DNA from: Acidovorax radicis
GTDB lineage: Bacteria; Pseudomonadota; Gammaproteobacteria; Burkholderiales; Burkholderiaceae_C
Assembly: GCF_020510705.1 (NCBI RefSeq)
Contig: NZ_CP075184.1
Coordinates: 2,604,001-2,668,000 of the forward strand
Direction: 5' to 3'
DNA: 64,000 nt
The position numbers were made by a program, and so were the translations under genes. This document shows positions 28,390 to 36,504 of this stretch, piece by piece (position 1 is the stretch's first letter; each line of letters starts with the position of its first letter). The notes under the pieces were generated by a model. It did no database searches and was not told where the DNA came from. It saw only the letters and a list, made by a program, of their open reading frames with translations.

Positions 28390-30696
28390 TCACGCCAGCT
28401 TGAACGGCAGCTCGCGTGGCGTTTTGCCCGTGAGTTGCGCAATGGCGTTGGCAAACGCCGGTGCCAGCGGTGGCAGGCCGGGTTCGCCCATGCCCTTCGG
28501 CGGATCGGCGCTAGGCACGATGTGCACTGTCACCTGCGGCATGTCGGTGATGCGGGGCACGGCGTAGTCGCCAAAGTTGCTCTGCTCCACCACGCCGTCC
28601 TTGAGCGTGATCGCGGCGCCCGGCAGGCATGTGCCCAGGCCCATCAGCGCGGCGCCTTGCACCTGGGCTTCCACGCTCTTGGGGTTGACCACCAGGTTGC
28701 AATGCACGCCGGCAGTGATGCTGTGCAGCTTGGGCGTGCCGTCTTTGACGGAGGCCTCGACCACATAGGCCACCACCGACTCGAACGACTCGTGCACCGC
28801 CACGCCCCAGGCACGGCCTGCGGCCAGCTTCTTCTTGCCGTAGCCCGACTGGGCAACGGCCAGCTGCAGCGCCGCCTTGTGGCGCGGGTGCTTGTCGCCC
28901 ATCAGGGCCAGGCGGTAGGCCACGGGGTCTTGCTTTGTCGTGCGGGCCACTTCGTCGATCAGGGTCTCCATGGCGTAGGCCGTGTGGGTGGAACCCACGC
29001 TGCGCCACCACAACACAGGCACGTTCACATCCGGGTGGTGCACCGACAGCTTCATGGGCACGTCGTACGGCTCCTTCATGCCCTCGATGGTCGTGGCGTC
29101 GATGCCGTTCTTGATCATGAAAGCCTCGAACGGCGAGCCCTTGGTGATGGACTGGCCGACGATGGTGTGGTCCCACGCCAGGATATTGCCCTTGGCGTCA
29201 AACCCGATCTCGGCGCGGTGCACGTGCATGGGGCGGTAGTAGCCGCCCTTGATGTCGTCCTCGCGGCTCCACAGGGTGCGCACGGGTGCGGTGATGCCTG
29301 CCGTGCGCGCGGCCTTGGCCACGCCGCAGGCTTCCACCACGTAGTCGCTGGTGGGAATGGCACGGCGGCCAAAGCCGCCACCGGCCATCTGCGTGTGCAC
29401 CTTCACGTTCTGCGGCTGCAGGCCCAGCGTCTTGGCGGCGGCCATGGCGTCCAGGCCAGGCATCTGGGTGCCCATCCACAGTTCGGCCCCTTCAATGCCA
29501 GCTTTGCCGTCCAGCTTCACGGTGCAGTTGAGCGGCTCCATGGGCGCATGCGCCAGGTACGGGAAGACGAACTCGGCACTGATCTTGTGGGGTGCACCTG
29601 CCAGCGGCGCCATGTCGGCCTGCATGGCCACGTTGCCCGGCTTGGCGGCCAGCTCGCGGTACTGCGCCAGCAGTGCCGTGGTGTCGGGCTTGCCCACCGC
29701 GCTGGTGTCCCATTCCACCTTCAGCGCATCGCGACCCTGCTTGGCGGGCCAGTAACCATCGGCCACGATGGCCACGCCCTCGCCGCCCCGGTCGGTGGGC
29801 ACGCGCAACACGGCCTTCACGCCCTTGATGGCTTTGGCGGCACTGTCGTCCAGCGACTTCAGCTTGGCGCCGAACACGGGTGGGCGCGCCACCACGGCCG
29901 TGAGCATGCCGGGCAGGCGCACGTCAATGCCGTAGTCCTGCTGGCCGCTCGACTTGGCCTTGGCGTCGAGCCGGCCCGTGGGCTTGCCGATGAGGCGGAA
30001 CTGCTTGGGGTCTTTCAAGGTGACCTTTTCGGGCACGGGCTGCTTCATGGCCGCTTCGGCCAGTGCGCCGTAGCCCAGCTTCTTGCCCCCGGGGCCGACG
30101 ACGAAGCCGTTGCTGGTGCGCAGTGCCGACGCATCCACGCCCCACTGCGCGGCAGCGGCCGAGACCAGCATGGCGCGGGTGCGTGCGCCCAGCTCGCGGT
30201 ACTGGGTGTAGGAGTTCTTGATGGAGTTGGAGCCACCCGTGAGGTGCATGCCAAACGCAGGGTCGGCATAGGCCGGGTTGGCGTCGCCGTGCACGCTGCG
30301 CACCTTGCTCCAGTCGGCATCCAGCTCTTCGGCCAGGATCATGGGCAGGCCGGTCTGCACGCCCTGGCCAAAGTCCAGGCGGTTGATGGTGACGGTGACG
30401 GTGCCGTCGGTGTCGATGCGGACAAACGCCGAGGGCTGTTCAAAGGGCTTGAGACCTGCAGGCGCGGCGGCTACCCCAGCGCCCTGTGCAGCAGCCCCCA
30501 GCGGAAACGCGCCGAGTGCAAAGCCAGAGGCCGCCGACACCTTGAGAAAGGTGCGCCGCGCCAGGCCTTGAACGCCTTCCAGGGCGTCGTTTACTCCTGA
30601 ATTAGTAGCTGCTTGCGCTTTATCCATAAGCGCTTGAAGGTGTTTTGGCATAAAAATAGATGCTTGGCCCTGCAGGGTATGAGCGTCAAAATGCAT
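28390..30696 (-). CDS. molybdenum hydroxylase large subunit (isoquinoline 1-oxidoreductase beta-like)
   Basis: A 768-residue xanthine-dehydrogenase-family molybdopterin subunit. It resembles IorB/aldehyde-oxidase types: RLDFGQGVQTGLPMILAEE, AGGGFGRRAIPTSD, WSREDDIKGGYYRP, and a final GMGEPGLPPLAPAFANA with the catalytic Glu. The ATG at 30694-30696 is chosen because AAGGAGATCACC precedes it; an in-frame TTG further upstream is unlikely. A twin-arginine motif (ARRTFLK, about 46-52) begins a Tat signal, but it is preceded by an unusual leader that includes a translated dispersed repeat (about residues 14-34). It pairs with the [2Fe-2S] subunit 11 bases upstream. The substrate (N-heterocycle or aldehyde) is unknown. 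Confidence 0.9.
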   Translation of the reverse strand: MHFDAHTLQGQASIFMPKHLQALMDKAQAATNSGVNDALEGVQGLARRTFLKVSAASGFALGAFPLGAAAQGAGVAAAPAGLKPFEQPSAFVRIDTDGTVTVTINRLDFGQGVQTGLPMILAEELDADWSKVRSVHGDANPAYADPAFGMHLTGGSNSIKNSYTQYRELGARTRAMLVSAAAAQWGVDASALRTSNGFVVGPGGKKLGYGALAEAAMKQPVPEKVTLKDPKQFRLIGKPTGRLDAKAKSSGQQDYGIDVRLPGMLTAVVARPPVFGAKLKSLDDSAAKAIKGVKAVLRVPTDRGGEGVAIVADGYWPAKQGRDALKVEWDTSAVGKPDTTALLAQYRELAAKPGNVAMQADMAPLAGAPHKISAEFVFPYLAHAPMEPLNCTVKLDGKAGIEGAELWMGTQMPGLDAMAAAKTLGLQPQNVKVHTQMAGGGFGRRAIPTSDYVVEACGVAKAARTAGITAPVRTLWSREDDIKGGYYRPMHVHRAEIGFDAKGNILAWDHTIVGQSITKGSPFEAFMIKNGIDATTIEGMKEPYDVPMKLSVHHPDVNVPVLWWRSVGSTHTAYAMETLIDEVARTTKQDPVAYRLALMGDKHPRHKAALQLAVAQSGYGKKKLAAGRAWGVAVHESFESVVAYVVEASVKDGTPKLHSITAGVHCNLVVNPKSVEAQVQGAALMGLGTCLPGAAITLKDGVVEQSNFGDYAVPRITDMPQVTVHIVPSADPPKGMGEPGLPPLAPAFANAIAQLTGKTPRELPFKLA
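30595..30655. repeat. dispersed palindromic repeat, copy 3 (translated)
   Basis: The core GCGCTT (30615-30620), 7-base loop and AAGCGC (30628-30633) with family flanks (TTAGTAGCTGC, TTTTGGCATAAAAAT) lies inside the molybdenum-hydroxylase large-subunit gene. It encodes part of the leader before the twin-arginine motif, in frame. Confidence 0.8.
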
Positions 30697-30707
30697 GGTG
30701 ATCTCCT

Positions 30708-31169
30708 TCAAGCCAGGGTTTTCGCAGCGTCATGGATGGCCGCGCGGATGCGCACGTAGGTGCCGCAGCGGCACACATTGCCCGCCATGGCGGCGTCGAT
30801 ATCGGCGTCGCTGGGTTTCTTCTTGCCTTGCAGCAGCGCCGTGGCGCTCATGATCTGGCCGCTCTGGCAGTAGCCGCACTGCGCCACGTCGTGCTTGACC
30901 CAGGCGGCATGCACGGCCTTGCCCACCTTGTCGTCGGCCGTGACGGCCTCGATGGTGGTGATCTTCTGGCCCGCCGCTGCCGAGATCGGCGTGATGCAGG
31001 ACCGCACCGGCGCGCCGTTCAGGTGCACGGTGCACGCACCGCACAGCGCCTGGCCGCAGCCAAACTTGGTGCCGGTCATGCCCAGCGTGTCGCGCAGGGC
31101 CCAGAGGATGGGGGTGGATTCATCGGCGTCCACTGCCGTGTCTTTGCCATTGATATTGAGGATGGGCAT
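30708..31169 (-). CDS. [2Fe-2S] small subunit of molybdenum hydroxylase (IorA-like)
   Basis: A 153-residue iron-sulfur subunit. A plant-ferredoxin-type cluster is bound by [16 protein letters not shown] and the following SCITP, and a second helical-domain cluster by [10 protein letters not shown] and CRCGTY. It passes electrons from the molybdenum centre. With the large subunit it forms a two-gene operon lacking an FAD subunit, so a cytochrome or other membrane acceptor is expected, as for isoquinoline 1-oxidoreductase types. GGAGAA precedes its start. Confidence 0.92.
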   Translation of the reverse strand: MPILNINGKDTAVDADESTPILWALRDTLGMTGTKFGCGQALCGACTVHLNGAPVRSCITPISAAAGQKITTIEAVTADDKVGKAVHAAWVKHDVAQCGYCQSGQIMSATALLQGKKKPSDADIDAAMAGNVCRCGTYVRIRAAIHDAAKTLA

Positions 31170-31311
31170 CGTGGGTTCTCCGGGGAAAGGTGTTGTTAGA
31201 TGTTGTTGTGAGGGTGGTTCGCGAACGGACAGGGGGTTGCTTCAGAGAGGTTGCTTCAGCAACGCCATCGGTCACGAAAGGGTTGGGGCACAGGGGTTGG
31301 CATCTTTAAGG

Positions 31312-31325
31312 GAATATTAATTCGA
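31312..31325. promoter_or_regulatory. operator-like motif upstream of molybdenum hydroxylase genes
   Basis: GAATATTAATTCGA here matches 12 of 14 bases with GAATATTCATTCGG at 31965-31978 in front of the tetR gene. The shared motif suggests one regulator binds both. It lies about 143 bases upstream of the iorA-like start. Confidence 0.5.
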
Positions 31326-31373
31326 TTAAGAGATCAATGAGGGGCGAATGAAGGCATCTCTCTGGCAAACCGC

Positions 31374-31946
31374 TCAGGCTTTCAGGGCGTCCCAGCACAG
31401 GCCAAACGCCATCTGGTGCACGGCCTCCTCATCGGGTAACACCTGGGTGCGGATCAGGTTGCCTGTCTCGCGCACCGAGCCCACCAGGCTGGCCGTGAGC
31501 AGCGGAATGGGCACGGCCTTGAGGATCTCCTGCTGCTGCCCCTCTTGCATCAGCGCAAAAAAACCGGCCATGAGGCGGGTCGAAAACTCACGATTGCCCT
31601 CGGTGAACCAGGGCGAGTTGTAGTACTGCTCCTGGAACACCACCTCGGCATATTGGTCCAGCCGGTGGCGCAGCAGGTTGCCCCAGGTGCGCCGCACCCG
31701 CGCCCGGTAAGGCGTGCCGGGCACCACGCCCTCCATGATGCGGGCGGCGGTGACCGTCTTGGCATCCTGGTAGAGCTGGCTGATGAGCTCATCCTTGGAC
31801 GGGTAATACACATACAGCGTGCTCGTGGCCATGCCGGCGGAGCGGGCAATTTCGGCCATGGTCAGGCCGCTCAGGCCTGTCTGGGCCACCAGCTCGAAGG
31901 TGGCCTGGGCAATGGCGCGCTGCTTTTCGTCGTCTTTGGGTTTCAT
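31374..31946 (-). CDS. TetR-family transcriptional regulator
   Basis: A 190-residue TetR repressor with the N-terminal helix-turn-helix [21 protein letters not shown] and a variable ligand domain. It is on the same strand and upstream of the molybdenum-hydroxylase operon, separated by 204 bases. A 14-base near-identical motif in both promoter regions suggests it represses itself and that operon; this is inferred. Confidence 0.9.
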   Translation of the reverse strand: MKPKDDEKQRAIAQATFELVAQTGLSGLTMAEIARSAGMATSTLYVYYPSKDELISQLYQDAKTVTAARIMEGVVPGTPYRARVRRTWGNLLRHRLDQYAEVVFQEQYYNSPWFTEGNREFSTRLMAGFFALMQEGQQQEILKAVPIPLLTASLVGSVRETGNLIRTQVLPDEEAVHQMAFGLCWDALKA

Positions 31947-31954
31947 CGGTGCGG

Positions 31955-31978
31955 GAATATAAGCGAATATTCATTCGG
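31955..31978. promoter_or_regulatory. probable TetR autoregulatory operator
   Basis: GAATAT (31955-31960) and ATATTC (31967-31972) form a 6-base dyad with a 6-base spacer, overlapping GAATATTCATTCGG (31965-31978), which recurs upstream of the molybdenum-hydroxylase genes. It lies within 10-35 bases of the tetR start. Confidence 0.6.
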
Positions 31979-32051
31979 CAACAACCGAGGCCCTGGAATG
32001 CCCCAAAACACTGCCGCCGCCACGCTAAGGTCGCCGTGCACAATCGTGTCC

Positions 32052-32690
32052 ATGACCACCTCCATCGCCGACCTTCGCAAGAGCTACGAGCGCGCCGAAC
32101 TCAACGAAGACGCCTCGCACGCCGCCCCCCTGCAGCAGTTTGACCAATGGCTCAAGGAAGCCATCAGCGCCCAAGTGCCCGAGCCCAACGCCATGACCCT
32201 GGCCACCGTGGGCAGCGATATGCGCCCCAGCACCCGCATCGTGCTCATCAAGGGCTATGACGAACGCGGCATCGTCTGGTTCACCAACTACGACAGCCGC
32301 AAGGGCCGCCAGATCGCCGGCAACCCTTACGTGGCCCTGCAGTTCCACTGGGTGGAGCTGGAGCGCGTGGTGCGCATCGAAGGCGTGGTGGAAAAGGTCA
32401 GCGATGCCGAGAGCGATGAGTACTTCAAAAGCCGCCCGCTCGACTCGCGCATCGGCGCATGGGCCAGCCCCCAGAGCCAGGTCATCACCGGCCGCGGCGT
32501 GTTGGTGGCCAATGCCGCCAAGTACGGCGCGCAGTTCTTGCTGAACCCGCCCCGCCCGCTCCACTGGGGCGGTTTCAGGCTCAAACCTGACCAATGGGAG
32601 TTTTGGCAGGGGCGCAAAAGCCGGTTGCATGACCGGCTGCGTTACCGCCTGGACGGCGGCGAATGGGTGCGCGAGCGTCTGGCGCCGTAA
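32052..32690 (+). CDS. pdxH: pyridoxamine 5'-phosphate oxidase
   Basis: A 212-residue FMN enzyme making pyridoxal 5'-phosphate from PNP or PMP. Recognisable segments are [52 protein letters not shown] and the C-terminal [10 protein letters not shown]. Length is typical. The ATG at 32052 is used; frame upstream crosses the tetR promoter. It is divergent from tetR. Confidence 0.96.
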   Translation: MTTSIADLRKSYERAELNEDASHAAPLQQFDQWLKEAISAQVPEPNAMTLATVGSDMRPSTRIVLIKGYDERGIVWFTNYDSRKGRQIAGNPYVALQFHWVELERVVRIEGVVEKVSDAESDEYFKSRPLDSRIGAWASPQSQVITGRGVLVANAAKYGAQFLLNPPRPLHWGGFRLKPDQWEFWQGRKSRLHDRLRYRLDGGEWVRERLAP

Positions 32691-32946
32691 AGATCGGCCT
32701 TCGGCGAGGCCCGCATGACGCCTGGCGGGTGGGGATTGATAGGTCGCACGACAGCCCCTGCTCTCGCTAACCCGGCGCCCTGCGCTGGGGGTTTCCAAAC
32801 CGTTTGTTAAATCGGCTGCCAGCCGTGCCTTGGGCGGTGGCATGGCCGTCGGTGCTTGCCTGCCCGGCTGCTTTGGGCACGCCATGCGGCACACGAATCA
32901 CCGTCGGATATAGCCCTCAAATTTTGCGGGGAATTTATGATTGCCA

Positions 32947-32961
32947 AGACAATGATTGTCT
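32947..32961. promoter_or_regulatory. perfect palindrome, probable MarR/EmrR operator
   Basis: AGACAATGATTGTCT is a perfect 15-base palindrome (7-base arms) 21 bases before the marR start, overlapped by a further AATT-rich stretch. It is probably the autoregulatory site for the marR-emrAB operon. Confidence 0.65.
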
Positions 32962-32981
32962 AGTCAATTAAATTCCACGCC

Positions 32982-33530
32982 ATGACTTCATCGGCCACAC
33001 CTTCTTGCGCACCAGGCGCCGACCCGCCGGGCTCGCTCTACAACGCCCAACGGCTTACACCCGAGGACAGCATCGGATACCTCATGCGCAAGGTGATGTC
33101 CTCCATCCGCACCCAAGCGGATGCCCAGCTGGCGTCGCACGACTTGACCTATGCGCAATGGCTGCCGCTGTTCAAGCTGTCGCTGTGCAACAGGGCCACC
33201 GTGGCCGGCCTGGCGCGGGATCTTGAAATGGACCCCCCATCCATGACCCGCGCACTGGATCGCATCGAGGCCAAAGGCCTGGTGGTGCGCGAGCGATCCA
33301 CCGTGGATCGCCGTGTGGTGCAGCTCGCGCTGACCCCCGAAGGCCAGCGGCTGGCTGCACTGGTGCCGCCCGTGCTGGCCGATGTGCTGAACGGGCATCT
33401 CAGCGATTTCAGCCGGGATGAGTGGCAACTGCTGCTGAGCATGCTGCGTCGCATGCTGGCCAATGGCGAAGCCCTGCGGCAGCAAACGCCTGCCGCCCCA
33501 TCAGACACCAACAACCCCTCGGCCAGCTGA
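32982..33530 (+). CDS. MarR-family regulator of the emrAB-type pump
   Basis: A 182-residue MarR regulator. DNA-binding segments include LARDLEMDPPSMTRALDRIEA and the wing RSTVDRRVVQLALTPEG. It is the first gene of a plus-strand cluster with an outer-membrane lipoprotein, EmrA- and EmrB-like proteins, an arrangement in which EmrR-type repressors sense uncouplers or drugs. A perfect palindrome precedes it. Confidence 0.9.
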   Translation: MTSSATPSCAPGADPPGSLYNAQRLTPEDSIGYLMRKVMSSIRTQADAQLASHDLTYAQWLPLFKLSLCNRATVAGLARDLEMDPPSMTRALDRIEAKGLVVRERSTVDRRVVQLALTPEGQRLAALVPPVLADVLNGHLSDFSRDEWQLLLSMLRRMLANGEALRQQTPAAPSDTNNPSAS

Positions 33531-33581
33531 AGAAGAAAACGCTGCCCGCACCCCCTTGAGTTGCCTCTCTGGAGAATCCCC

Positions 33582-35036
33582 GTGACCCCTAGCATCCCCG
33601 CTACTTCCACCCGCGTTGCCGTTGCAGCGCACCTCGCTGTATCGGCCGTTGCGCTGGCCGCCGCCCTCTTGCTGGTGGGCTGTGCCAGCCCAGGCCCCGC
33701 CCACACACCACTGGCCCAGACCACGCCCGCTGCCCTGGGGCTGAACGCCGCAAACAGCGAGACCGCAGCGCCCACCCAATGGTGGAAAACCCTGGGTGAT
33801 GAACAGCTCAACGCGTTGATCGACAAAGCCCTGCAAGGCAACCCCACCCTGGCTGTGAGCCGCGCGCGGCTGGAGCAGGCCGTGGCACTGAGCCAGGTGC
33901 GCGAGGCCGCGAACGGCCCGCAGGCCAGCCTGGGCGTGGACGTGACGCGGGAGCGGTATTCCGCCAACGGACTGGTGCCTGCGCCCATTGCTGGCAACGT
34001 CTACAACAGCGGCAACGTGCAGGCCACGCTGTCGTGGTCGCCCGACTTCTTCGGCCAACACGCGGCTGAATTGCAGGCGGCGCTGGGGCAGGCCCGTGCG
34101 GCCCAGGCCGATGCCGCCGCCGCCGCCAACACCCTGGCCGCCCAGGTGGGCCGCAGCTATGTGGCATTGGCCCGGCTCTTGGCACAGCGCGACGTGGCCA
34201 CACGTGCCTTGGAGCAGCGTGAAGAGCAACGCCGCCTGACACAGGAGCGCACGGCCGCCGGCCTGGACAGCCAGGTAGAACTGACACAGGCCCAGGCCGC
34301 CGTGCCCGACGCACGTACCCAGATTGAAGCCCTGGAGGAACAAATCACGCTGGCGCGCCGCCAACTGGCCGTGCTCAGCGGGCAGGCGCCGGACACATTG
34401 CCCACCCTGGCACCCCAGTTGACCCGGCTGCAGCCCACCGCCGTGCCCGACGTGCTCGGGGCCGACCTGCTGGGCCGCCGCCCCGATGTGGTGGCCGCAC
34501 GCTGGCGGGTCGAGGCTGCCACCCAGGGCGTGAACAGCGCGCGCAGCGAGTTCTATCCCAACATCAACATCGGTGCATTTATCGGCTTGAACTCGCTGGG
34601 GCTGGACAACCTGTTTACCGCAGGCTCGCGCCAGATGGGCGTGACGCCCGCATTGCGCCTGCCTATTTTTGACGGCGGCCGCCTGCGCGCCCAGCTCGGT
34701 GGCCGCCAGGCCGAGCTGGATGCCGCCATTGCCCAATACAACGGTGCGGTGCTGGATGCGGTGAAGGAAGCTGGTGACGCCATGGCGTCGGTGCAGTCGC
34801 TCACGCGCCAGCAGACCCTGCAGGACGATGCCGCCGCCAGCGCCGAAAAAGCCTACCGCTTCGCACAAGAGCGCTATCGCGCAGGCCTGGGCAACTACCT
34901 CGTGGTGCTCAGCACCGAAAGCCAGGTGCTGGCCCAGCGCCGCCTGGCCGTGGACTTGCGCGCCCGCCAGCTCGACACGCGCCTGGTGCTCATGAAGGCA
35001 CTGGGCGGCGGCTGGACAGATGACACGGCGCTATGA
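33582..35036 (+). CDS. NodT/TolC-family outer membrane efflux lipoprotein
   Basis: A 484-residue outer-membrane factor. It starts at the GTG at 33582, preceded by CTGGAGAAT. A signal peptide ends in the lipobox LLVGC. Typical RND/EMR outer-membrane motifs WWKTLGDEQLNALIDKAL, LGRRPDVVAARWRVEAA and LRLPIFDGGRLRAQLGGR are present. It provides the outer-membrane channel for the EmrA-EmrB pair encoded downstream. Confidence 0.92.
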   Translation: MTPSIPATSTRVAVAAHLAVSAVALAAALLLVGCASPGPAHTPLAQTTPAALGLNAANSETAAPTQWWKTLGDEQLNALIDKALQGNPTLAVSRARLEQAVALSQVREAANGPQASLGVDVTRERYSANGLVPAPIAGNVYNSGNVQATLSWSPDFFGQHAAELQAALGQARAAQADAAAAANTLAAQVGRSYVALARLLAQRDVATRALEQREEQRRLTQERTAAGLDSQVELTQAQAAVPDARTQIEALEEQITLARRQLAVLSGQAPDTLPTLAPQLTRLQPTAVPDVLGADLLGRRPDVVAARWRVEAATQGVNSARSEFYPNINIGAFIGLNSLGLDNLFTAGSRQMGVTPALRLPIFDGGRLRAQLGGRQAELDAAIAQYNGAVLDAVKEAGDAMASVQSLTRQQTLQDDAAASAEKAYRFAQERYRAGLGNYLVVLSTESQVLAQRRLAVDLRARQLDTRLVLMKALGGGWTDDTAL

Positions 35037-35169
35037 GACACCCTCTGAGCCAGTTCCACGAGTGCACTGGCCTCGGCCGCGCCAGTTTCGTACTGAGCAG
35101 GCAATGACCTGACCCAACCCGACCCGACCCAAAAACCACACAACAACCTATTTTCGAAAGACTGATGCC

Positions 35170-36492
35170 ATGAGTGAACCCCTCACACCCAGAGAATCCA
35201 GCACCGCCCGCCGCCGGGGCCTGACCATCATTGCCGTTGCCGTTGCCCTGGTGGCCGTGGGATGGGGTGGATGGCACTGGGCCAACGGTCGGCATGTTGA
35301 AAGCACGGACAACGCCTACGTGGCAGGCAACGTCGTGCAGATCACCCCGCAGGTGGGCGGCACCGTGGTGTCGATCGGTGCCGACGACACCGACTATGTG
35401 AAAGCGGGCCAGTTGCTCGTCAAGCTCGACCCCTCCGATGCACGTGTTGCGCTGGAGCAGGCCGAGGCCCAACTGGCACAAACCGTGCGCGAAGTGCGCA
35501 CGCTGTATGCCAACAACGCCACCCTGCAAGCCCAGGTGAGCCTGCGCAAGGCGGACCTGGCCCGCGCGCAGGCCGACGCCACCCGCATGCAGGACGATGT
35601 CAACCGCCGTGCGCCGCTGATGGCCAGTGGCGCCGTGGGCAAGGAAGAGTTCCAGCACGCCACAGCCCAGCTGGCCGCCGCCAAGAGCACCGTGGCCGCA
35701 TCCCAGTCGGCCGTGCTGGCCGCGCAAGAGCAGCTGGCCGCCAGCCAGACGCAGACCGAAGGCACCTCGATCGAGCAGCACCCCAATGTGCAGCGCGCGT
35801 CGGCCCGCGTGCGCGAGGCGTATCTCGCGGTGCAACGCGTTCAGCTGCTGGCGCCACTGGACGGCCATGTGGCCAAGCGCGGCGTGCAGGTGGGCCAGCG
35901 CGTGCAGGCCGGCGCCCCGCTGATGACGCTGGTGCCCCTCAACGACCTGTGGGTGGACGCCAATTTCAAGGAAAGCCAGCTCAAAACCCTGCGCATCGGC
36001 CAAGCCGCCGAGGTCGAAGCCGACGTGTATGGCACCAAGGTGGTCTACCACGGCACGGTGACAGGCCTGGGTGCCGGCACAGGCGCTGCGTTTGCCTTGT
36101 TGCCCGCACAAAACGCCACCGGCAACTGGATCAAGGTGGTGCAACGCGTGCCCGTGCGCATTGCCCTGGATGCCAAGGAAGTGGCAGAGCACCCGCTGCG
36201 CGTGGGCCTGTCGATGGAAGTGAAGGTGGACACGGCCGACCAAAGCGGCAAAGCCCTGGCCGACACGCAGCGCACCACACCGGTGGCTGCCACCACCGTG
36301 TTTGACGAGCAGTTCAAGGCCGCCGACACCGAAGTCGCGCAGATCATTGCCTCCAACCTCGGGCGGGGCAAACCGGGGGTAGCCGTGGCCGCGCGCAAGC
36401 TGGGCAGCAAGACCGCCGCATCGCCCCAAAAGCATGCATCGGCACCCCAGCCTGCTGCTGGCACCACCCTTGCAGCGCCCGTGGTGCAGTAA
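35170..36492 (+). CDS. emrA: EmrA-type HlyD-family adaptor
   Basis: A 440-residue adaptor. One N-terminal membrane helix (about 18-38) is followed by ESTDNAYVAGNVVQITPQV, the EmrA lipoyl start, a long Ala/Gln coiled-coil hairpin and LLAPLDGHVAKRGVQVGQ. A low-complexity Ala/Pro/Lys C-terminal tail is longer than usual. It bridges the EmrB-like transporter to the outer-membrane lipoprotein. It lies 133 bases after the lipoprotein gene. Confidence 0.93.
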   Translation: MSEPLTPRESSTARRRGLTIIAVAVALVAVGWGGWHWANGRHVESTDNAYVAGNVVQITPQVGGTVVSIGADDTDYVKAGQLLVKLDPSDARVALEQAEAQLAQTVREVRTLYANNATLQAQVSLRKADLARAQADATRMQDDVNRRAPLMASGAVGKEEFQHATAQLAAAKSTVAASQSAVLAAQEQLAASQTQTEGTSIEQHPNVQRASARVREAYLAVQRVQLLAPLDGHVAKRGVQVGQRVQAGAPLMTLVPLNDLWVDANFKESQLKTLRIGQAAEVEADVYGTKVVYHGTVTGLGAGTGAAFALLPAQNATGNWIKVVQRVPVRIALDAKEVAEHPLRVGLSMEVKVDTADQSGKALADTQRTTPVAATTVFDEQFKAADTEVAQIIASNLGRGKPGVAVAARKLGSKTAASPQKHASAPQPAAGTTLAAPVVQ

Positions 36493-36504
36493 ACCGGGCT
36501 TCGC

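Noticed and set aside
28435..30600. A 721-codon open frame antisense to the molybdenum hydroxylase large subunit
   Set aside because: It is a by-product of high GC in codon position three; its translation is His/Gly/Val-rich without domain motifs, while the opposite strand encodes a full recognised enzyme.
31220..31260. Short direct repeat GGTTGCTTCAG upstream of the molybdenum hydroxylase genes
   Set aside because: Two copies of about 11 bases with no symmetry and no second site elsewhere; not enough to call an operator.
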